From positions 1-11,150 of the forward strand of contig WTCN01000205.1 of NCBI GenBank assembly GCA_013138555.1: 11,150 bases of DNA, given 5' to 3'. A program made the position numbers and the translations under genes. Every line of letters starts with the position of its first letter. Positions within the stretch are counted from its first letter, which is position 1. The notes beneath the pieces were generated by a model. The model was given only the letters and a program-made list of their open reading frames with translations, made no database searches and was not told the origin of the DNA. Origin of the DNA: Methyloprofundus sp. (GTDB lineage Bacteria > Pseudomonadota > Gammaproteobacteria > Methylococcales > Methylomonadaceae). This document shows positions 6,639 through 11,150 of the stretch, piece after piece.

Positions 6639-7496
6639 ATGGAAAAAAATATAACTAAAAATTTAGCACTTTCCGTCATCACGGGAAGTATTCTTGTTGC
6701 CAGTCAAATGGCCAGTGCACATACAAGGTTACAGACACCTTCAATTGATGAAAATGCTGCGAGACACGGTAGCAATTACAATAACCAGGTAATTTCACAT
6801 GGTTGTACTAACCCGGATACTGGAGCCAATGATCTTAATACCGTTGGAACCGTAGTCGTATTCCCTGATGGTGTTGACTCTAGTATTACCGTGGATGGTG
6901 AGGCGAGTGATAAAACACTGATTGATTTTGTCGCTAACTGGGGAAGCCCGGTACAAAAGATTCAAAGTAAAGATGTCTTTGATATGGAAGACGAAATTAA
7001 AGATCCTCTGGGAAATGTTCTTGGTTACTGGGCAGCTTCTAGTGATGGTACTGGTTTACAAGGTGGTCTGACAGGGGTAGTGCCTGTAAGAACCAGTGGA
7101 GTCATTATCGAGCCAACTTCCTGTGCGAAGACGGTGAAGTTTATTGTTGCCATTGCTGATATTTGCGCATTGACCAGTGTCAGTGACTTTGATAATTCGA
7201 CTGTCATGCTATGGACGCCAGCTGTTGGTTCAATATTTGATGGTATTGAAGGTGATAGTAGAGGCTATAATTCACCGGCATCACTGACAGTGAACCGTAC
7301 CAGTGACTTACCTGAAGCTTGTGGTGAAGGTGTCGATATAGTAGTTACGCCATCAGCAGCGCAATTGAATCGTGACATGACGGTTGAAATAAATGGTGTT
7401 CAAGCCTGGCCTTTACCTGGCGCTGAACATTCCCATGATACTTCTTCTGCTAATGTTACTTCTAGCTCAGATAGTTCTTCTACCCATAACCATTAA
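6639..7496 (+). CDS. Secreted YcnI/DUF1775-like protein with mature N-terminal His
   Basis: A 285-residue exported protein. ATG 6639 is preferred over the upstream in-frame TTG 6603 because GAGGA (6627-6631) sits seven bases before it and a normal signal peptide follows. That signal is a Lys-containing N-region, a hydrophobic core at residues 9-22 and cleavage after ASA (residue 27), which leaves His28 as residue 1. The stretch SHGC (H54, C56) followed by TVVVFPDGV (residues 71-79) recalls the HGC...RxPDGV pattern of Gram-negative YcnI/DUF1775 proteins, which bind copper through the N-terminal histidine. The four mature cysteines (C56, C162, C176, C228) could form two disulfides. A Ser-rich tail carries His at 264, 266, 283 and 285. 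I infer a periplasmic metal-binding protein. The similarity is weak and recalled from motifs, so a new family is possible. It is the first gene after the Fur-box promoter. Confidence 0.8.
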   Translation: MEKNITKNLALSVITGSILVASQMASAHTRLQTPSIDENAARHGSNYNNQVISHGCTNPDTGANDLNTVGTVVVFPDGVDSSITVDGEASDKTLIDFVANWGSPVQKIQSKDVFDMEDEIKDPLGNVLGYWAASSDGTGLQGGLTGVVPVRTSGVIIEPTSCAKTVKFIVAIADICALTSVSDFDNSTVMLWTPAVGSIFDGIEGDSRGYNSPASLTVNRTSDLPEACGEGVDIVVTPSAAQLNRDMTVEINGVQAWPLPGAEHSHDTSSANVTSSSDSSSTHNH

Positions 7497-7511
7497 TAGG
7501 TAAATTTGTTT

Positions 7512-7595
7512 ACTGGGTGATTTATTTAGCACTCTTGCTGTTGCAGAGTGTTAAAGCTCAAAATAGAGCGGACTTTAGTGCGCTCTACACCCAGT
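7512..7595 (+). ncRNA. Predicted three-way-junction RNA element between two operon genes
   Basis: Three nested helices can form in the transcript. P1 is ACTGGGTG (7512-7519) with CACCCAGT (7588-7595), eight perfect pairs. P2 is TTTAGCACTCT (7525-7535) with AGAGTGTTAAA (7545-7555), eleven pairs including one G-U, around a 9-nt loop. P3 is TAGAGCG (7564-7570) with CGCTCTA (7581-7587), seven perfect pairs around a 10-nt loop. P3 abuts P1 with no gap, allowing stacking. The element starts 15 nt after the stop of the first gene and ends 41 nt before the next ATG. No U-tract follows, so it is not an ordinary terminator. It may stabilise or process the mRNA, or act as a cis-regulator. Confidence 0.5.
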
Positions 7596-7636
7596 TACAA
7601 ATGGCACTATGACTGACATACAAAGAGGTTATTACC

Positions 7637-8098
7637 ATGAATTTAATCCCAACCCCCAAAATATTACTCAAAACAGCACTGTTATTAGCCAGTGGTGCGT
7701 TTAGCACTATTAGTTTTGCGCATAGTGCAGGGGCCACGACAGACGCTGATGGTTCTAATGCGAACGCAACAATACTTGCTGCCATTACCTGTGAGGATGA
7801 TGGTCACGGCGAACCGGATGGGTTGTTTGCTCAGATAAAAGACCTGTCGGAGCCTGTGGATGGCTTATTAATCAGTATTCAACTGTACAAAGGTATTCAA
7901 GCGATAACTGATACTGATACCGTTTCTGGTGATGCTGATTATAGTGAAGGTATTCAACTTAACGCTGGCCCCGGTGTTTATCAGATATTAGTGAATAAAA
8001 CGGATGTCGGGCCGAGGACATTTGATGTTATCTGGCACTGTATGACTGAGGATCATGACCATACGGGAACGGGTATTATCTTGCGTCAATTTCAATAA
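7637..8098 (+). CDS. Small secreted protein with mature N-terminal His, unknown family
   Basis: I do not recognise this 153-residue protein. It has a typical signal peptide (Lys-containing N-region, hydrophobic core at residues 9-22) with predicted cleavage after ISFA (residue 28). The mature chain would therefore start HSAGATT, with histidine as residue 1. The body has two cysteines, each with nearby His: TCEDDGHGEPDG (C52, H57) and IWHCMTEDHDH (H134, C135, H140, H142). A C52-C135 disulfide would bring these clusters together and leave a His/Asp/Glu-rich pocket. Strands such as LLISIQLYKG and VYQILVNK suggest a small beta-sandwich. The start is supported by AAGAGG (7623-7628), eight bases before the ATG. 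The thioredoxin gene follows after 6 bp, so the two are probably translationally linked. I infer a periplasmic metal carrier; no enzyme activity is implied. Confidence 0.78.
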   Translation: MNLIPTPKILLKTALLLASGAFSTISFAHSAGATTDADGSNANATILAAITCEDDGHGEPDGLFAQIKDLSEPVDGLLISIQLYKGIQAITDTDTVSGDADYSEGIQLNAGPGVYQILVNKTDVGPRTFDVIWHCMTEDHDHTGTGIILRQFQ

Positions 8099-8104
8099 TT
8101 CATT

Positions 8105-8614
8105 ATGAACTGGCAACGCAAACTATTATTAGGTGTCGGTGGGCTGCTATCCATGATGCCACTTCAGGCGGCAGAAATCGGACAGCAGCTTAGCACCTGT
8201 CCGTTAACTAAACTAAGTAACAGCAAGCAGCCCATTGAGATGAGTAAGTTTGCTGGCAAGGTTCTGTACCTGGACTTCTGGGCCTCCTGGTGCCCACCTT
8301 GCGCAAAATCCTTTCCTTTTTTGAATGAATTACACCGACAATACCATGATAAGGGCTTACAGCTTATAGGTATCAATCTGGATGAAAAACCAGCGGATGC
8401 AGATGATTTTTTAAGCCAGTATCCGGCAGAATTTACACTGGCTAGCGACCTGAGCAAGCAATGTGCAGAAGATTTGGGAGTCGCTGCGATGCCTTCTTCC
8501 TATTTGATTGATAGGAAGGGAGTTATACGGCATATTCACCTGGGCTTTCGCGCCAGTGAAACACAAGAGCTACGCGAGAAGGTGAAGCAACTACTTGCAG
8601 AGCCAGTACTTTGA
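8105..8614 (+). CDS. Periplasmic TlpA/ResA-like thioredoxin
   Basis: A 169-residue exported thiol-disulfide oxidoreductase. The signal peptide has Arg5/Lys6, a core at residues 7-20 and cleavage after LQA (residue 22). The thioredoxin fold follows: VLYLDFWASWCPPCAKSFPFL with active-site C63-P-P-C66, then LIGINLDE, and the cis-proline loop AAMPSSYLID (P130), near the end of which ResA-like proteins bind partners. WCPPC is typical of TlpA/ResA proteins that act as reductants in the periplasm, for example delivering electrons to apo-cytochromes or to the cysteines of copper-binding proteins. Two further cysteines, C32 and C120, are unusual and could form a second disulfide. The gene starts 6 bp after its neighbour and ends 13 bp before the lipoprotein gene, so it belongs to the same transcript. 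Its likely partners are the cysteine-containing proteins encoded beside it. Confidence 0.92.
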   Translation: MNWQRKLLLGVGGLLSMMPLQAAEIGQQLSTCPLTKLSNSKQPIEMSKFAGKVLYLDFWASWCPPCAKSFPFLNELHRQYHDKGLQLIGINLDEKPADADDFLSQYPAEFTLASDLSKQCAEDLGVAAMPSSYLIDRKGVIRHIHLGFRASETQELREKVKQLLAEPVL

Positions 8615-8627
8615 GGCGCATCCTGGT

Positions 8628-8846
8628 ATGAAAGCTAAAACAACAATGCTGATACTTTTTAGCTGTGCGCTACTACTCAGTTGCACAGCGGTTAAACCCT
8701 GGGAGCGAGGCCATTTGGCCAAGCCTCAGATGGCATTAGATCCACACCCACTACAGAGTACAGCCCGTTCGCATCATTACGGCAGTCGTGAAGCGGGGGC
8801 GGCGAGTAACGCATCATCGGGGGGTGGTGGCTGTGGGTGCTATTAA
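8628..8846 (+). CDS. DUF4266-type small lipoprotein
   Basis: A 72-residue lipoprotein precursor. ATG 8628 is chosen over TTG 8595 because it gives a compact lipoprotein signal (MKAKTTMLILFSCALLLSC) and does not overlap the thioredoxin gene. The lipobox LLSC puts the lipidated cysteine at residue 19, and the mature protein has about 54 residues. VKPWERGHLAKPQMALDPHPL, a following HHYGSREA and the glycine-rich end GGGGCGCY are the hallmarks I associate with DUF4266. The terminal CGC motif could bind metal or form a disulfide with a partner. Residue +2 is Thr, not Asp, so sorting to the outer membrane is expected by the usual rule. DUF4266 genes commonly sit directly before a DUF3570 gene, as here, and the two reading frames overlap. 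Its role is unknown; a small periplasmic-side partner of the barrel is the natural inference. Confidence 0.9.
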   Translation: MKAKTTMLILFSCALLLSCTAVKPWERGHLAKPQMALDPHPLQSTARSHHYGSREAGAASNASSGGGGCGCY

Positions 8847-11150
8847 TACTAAATCCTCTTCGCCACACAGCAGCAGTGCGCTTAGCAGCGATAAAAATAG
8901 CCTGGTACAGCCCGCCGTACAAGACTCCGCTAGTGGCGCATTACAGGCCTTGACCTCAGCTGCGTTAATGCTTCCAGGTCTACTGTTATCGCCCGCGCAA
9001 GTTGCTGCAGAAGATAGCGTGAGTATGCAGTACAGTTTTTACAAGGAAGGTGAACGCGAACTTTATAATGTGCCCAATACTAGAGCCCCTATTAGTGCGG
9101 ACACGTTTCATCTCGGCTCGCAAATAAGTCTGACTGACAGGATAAAATTTGCTTTTGATTTCACCCAGGATACCTGGTCTGGCGCAACGCCAGTGACAAC
9201 CTCGCCTTTAGTCGCTGGCGGCAATAACCCTGTATTTGCTAATACTGATGACGGGGTCACTGTTGTAGGAGCTTCACCTATTATTAATAGCCGTATGCTG
9301 ATGGATCACCAGTTGACTTCATTAGAGCGAGACCCTATTACAGGTCAAATTTTAGGTACGCAAACCCAGCTGGTGCACGTGCTCTCCTCGGCCTCTCCGG
9401 AAACACGGCGGCAGGCTGATTTTAATCTGGCCTACGAATGGGATACTGCGTCTATTAATGTCGGTGCTGGCTTATCGATAGAGAATGATTATGAGTCATA
9501 TTACGGAAGCGTAGGGGGGGAGTGGAATATCAATCAAGGCCTGACCACGCTTAAATCTGGTTTAAGTTACAATAATAGCACAACGCAAGCCATTATTGAT
9601 CACGATGCTTCGCCTTATATTACAAAAACCGCTTATGCTGATCAGATCGAATTTCGTGGTGGCTCAGAAATTTTACATGGTAATAAACAGGATTGGTCCA
9701 CCAATTTTGGTATTACCCAGGTTTTGAATAAAACTTCACTGGTCGATATTAATTTAGGTTATATTCATGGCTCAGGATTTATGGAAAACCCCTATAAGAC
9801 CACGGCTATTGTTTTTATTGACCCAGAAGCTATTCCATCCGATCCGGATATTCCCATTACCGGGGATGTTCGAGCGTTTCTAGAACAACGACCAGATAAG
9901 CGTAACCAGGTTTCTCTAGCGACTAAATTTGTACAATATGTTGACCCCCTTAATGCCGCATTACATCTGGGCTACCAGTATTCACATGATGACTGGGGAG
10001 TGAATGCCCATACCTTTGATGCACAATGGGTGCAGCCTTTGGGGCGTGGCTGGACTTTAACTCCTCACTTTCGCTATTATTCACAAAATGCGGCTAATTT
10101 TTACCAGCCCTACCTGACTTCCGAGCAGGCTTTTAGTAAAAATGTAGTGGATGATCAGGGGCGGGAAATATGGGTAGATGCTAGTGATCCCGATAATGGC
10201 GTGGAATACTATCGTGATGAGAACTTTAATCTGGTCGATTCAGACGGGCAGATAGTCGATGAAAGTATGCTTAATGTAAAGAATAAAACCGAGCCTTTCG
10301 ACCCCGAACAACTGCCTGAACATTTTTCCAGCGATCACCGCCTGTCGGGTTTTGGCGCGATCAGTGCCGGTATTACTATTTCCAAACAGCTTGCCAAAGG
10401 ACTTACCCTTCAAGGAGCCTTTGAATATTACAATCATGCGGGTTCCTTAAAGCTTGGCGGTGGTGGAGAAAATAGCTATGCAAACTTTGATTCCTTTTCT
10501 GCCAATGCGGCAGTCATAGTCGATATCAATGCACTGAGTGCACAGGGAGGGCATGAGCTGCACGATAACCATGCGGGCCATGTTCAGCATAGTGGACATA
10601 CTGCGCCTGCAGGTGTGATGTACAGCCATATGTTGCCTAATGCGGGCGATATAATGGTCGGTTACCGTTATATGTATGGCCGTAAAGCAGGGGATGTTTT
10701 ACACGGTACGGATAGCGTTAGTGATCTGGATGTTGTTAATAATGGTTGTAGTGATGAAATTCAGTGCCGATTTATCCAGCCTTATATGGAAATGAGCATG
10801 CATATGGTTAATATTATGTATGCACCGACGGACTGGTTGAACCTGATGCTGATGCCGACATTTGTCGATATGGAAATGAACCTAAGAGAGCTGGAGGGTC
10901 GTCCACCTCCCGTCGATGGTGTACATGAGCACAGTGGTATAGGTGGGCATACAACCGGTGGCGTGGGGCATACCGTTATCAGTTCATTGTTTAAATTAGT
11001 TGATCAACCGGGGCATCACTTGCATCTCGGTCTGGGTGTCAGTGCACCCACAGGCGATGTCGATCTGGAGTTCAGGCGTATAGCGCGTGAAGATGGCAGT
11101 ATTGTGCATTTTGCAATGCAATTAGGCAGTGGCACCTGGGATTTTCTACC
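8833..11150 (+). CDS. DUF3570 outer-membrane barrel fused to a Met/His-rich second module (3' end outside window)
   Basis: The frame is open from the GTG codons at 8824/8827/8833 to the window edge, giving more than 770 residues. I chose GTG 8833 because the GGGGGG run at 8819-8824 lies eight bases before it; it overlaps the lipoprotein stop by 14 nt, suggesting coupling. Numbered from there, an extended signal peptide ends near residue 59 (core LTSAALMLPGLLLSPAQVAA). The DUF3570 module then runs from about 60 to 560, beginning EDSVSMQYSFYKEGERELYN and rich in aromatic-ended beta strands. A linker with six histidines at every third position (HELHDNHAGHVQHSGH, residues 574-589) leads to a second barrel-like module from about 596 (MYSHMLPNAGDIMVGYRYMYG, then YMEMSMHMVNIMYAPTDW). 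That module resembles transporter/MetA-pathway outer-membrane proteins. DUF3570 proteins as I remember them are usually about 400-450 residues, so this one looks enlarged. It is probably an outer-membrane channel or receptor linked to metals. Confidence 0.88.
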   Translation, partial: MGAINTKSSSPHSSSALSSDKNSLVQPAVQDSASGALQALTSAALMLPGLLLSPAQVAAEDSVSMQYSFYKEGERELYNVPNTRAPISADTFHLGSQISLTDRIKFAFDFTQDTWSGATPVTTSPLVAGGNNPVFANTDDGVTVVGASPIINSRMLMDHQLTSLERDPITGQILGTQTQLVHVLSSASPETRRQADFNLAYEWDTASINVGAGLSIENDYESYYGSVGGEWNINQGLTTLKSGLSYNNSTTQAIIDHDASPYITKTAYADQIEFRGGSEILHGNKQDWSTNFGITQVLNKTSLVDINLGYIHGSGFMENPYKTTAIVFIDPEAIPSDPDIPITGDVRAFLEQRPDKRNQVSLATKFVQYVDPLNAALHLGYQYSHDDWGVNAHTFDAQWVQPLGRGWTLTPHFRYYSQNAANFYQPYLTSEQAFSKNVVDDQGREIWVDASDPDNGVEYYRDENFNLVDSDGQIVDESMLNVKNKTEPFDPEQLPEHFSSDHRLSGFGAISAGITISKQLAKGLTLQGAFEYYNHAGSLKLGGGGENSYANFDSFSANAAVIVDINALSAQGGHELHDNHAGHVQHSGHTAPAGVMYSHMLPNAGDIMVGYRYMYGRKAGDVLHGTDSVSDLDVVNNGCSDEIQCRFIQPYMEMSMHMVNIMYAPTDWLNLMLMPTFVDMEMNLRELEGRPPPVDGVHEHSGIGGHTTGGVGHTVISSLFKLVDQPGHHLHLGLGVSAPTGDVDLEFRRIAREDGSIVHFAMQLGSGTWDFL

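Noticed and set aside
7525..7587. Intrinsic terminator after the first operon gene
   Set aside because: The hairpins are strong, but no U-tract follows either of them, so a standard Rho-independent terminator is not supported.
8164..8457. Minus-strand open frame opposite the thioredoxin gene
   Set aside because: The plus strand encodes an unmistakable WCPPC thioredoxin; the other strand has no motif or ribosome site.
8595..8627. TTG 8595 as start of the lipoprotein gene
   Set aside because: It would overlap the thioredoxin gene and place eleven polar residues before the lipoprotein signal; ATG 8628 gives a normal one.
10240..10629. Minus-strand open frames in the barrel gene
   Set aside because: They lie opposite the continuous long plus-strand frame of the DUF3570 protein and show no protein-like features.

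Overview
The window reads as chromosomal DNA of a moderately AT-rich gammaproteobacterium. The evidence is a long-linker FtsK of gammaproteobacterial type, a HoxH-type [NiFe] hydrogenase large subunit, and a DUF4266 lipoprotein / DUF3570 barrel cassette with a TlpA-like thioredoxin. This mix would suit a methanotroph of the Methylococcales, but nothing here fixes the genus. No tRNA, rRNA, transposase or CRISPR array was seen.

Layout. (1) 1-2336, plus strand: the 3' part of ftsK, with acidic linker, motor and gamma domains; the start lies left of the window. (2) 2420-2920, plus strand: an unrecognised five-helix membrane protein. (3) 2931-4427, minus strand: hoxH, complete and apparently functional, but without hoxF/U/Y on its 5' side. 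(4) 4630-5217, minus strand: a TetR-family regulator, divergent from a small SRPBCC protein (5447-5869, plus). That gene has a strong promoter with a duplicated TTGAAC-N6-TCAAGAA element. (5) 5870-6638: about 770 bases without an intact gene. It holds a probable coding remnant, two hairpin repeats, a cluster of GTTATAT half-sites spaced by about 10 or 20 bp, and a sigma70-like promoter overlapped by a perfect 7-1-7 Fur box. (6) 6639 to the right edge, plus strand: a co-directional export operon. It encodes a YcnI/DUF1775-like protein, a second small secreted protein, a periplasmic TlpA-like thioredoxin, a DUF4266 lipoprotein, and a very large outer-membrane barrel protein that runs off the window.

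The operon is the most interesting part. Both small secreted proteins are predicted to begin with histidine after signal-peptide cleavage, the arrangement used by copper His-brace proteins. The barrel joins a DUF3570 module to a second Met/His-rich module through six histidines at every third residue (HxxHxxHxxHxxHxxH). Between the first two genes the mRNA can fold into a three-way junction of 84 nt. I infer a Fur-controlled envelope metal handling or acquisition system: a barrel at the outer membrane, a lipoprotein partner, metal-binding periplasmic carriers and a thioredoxin that keeps cysteines reduced or matures them. The metal (copper or iron) cannot be decided from sequence.
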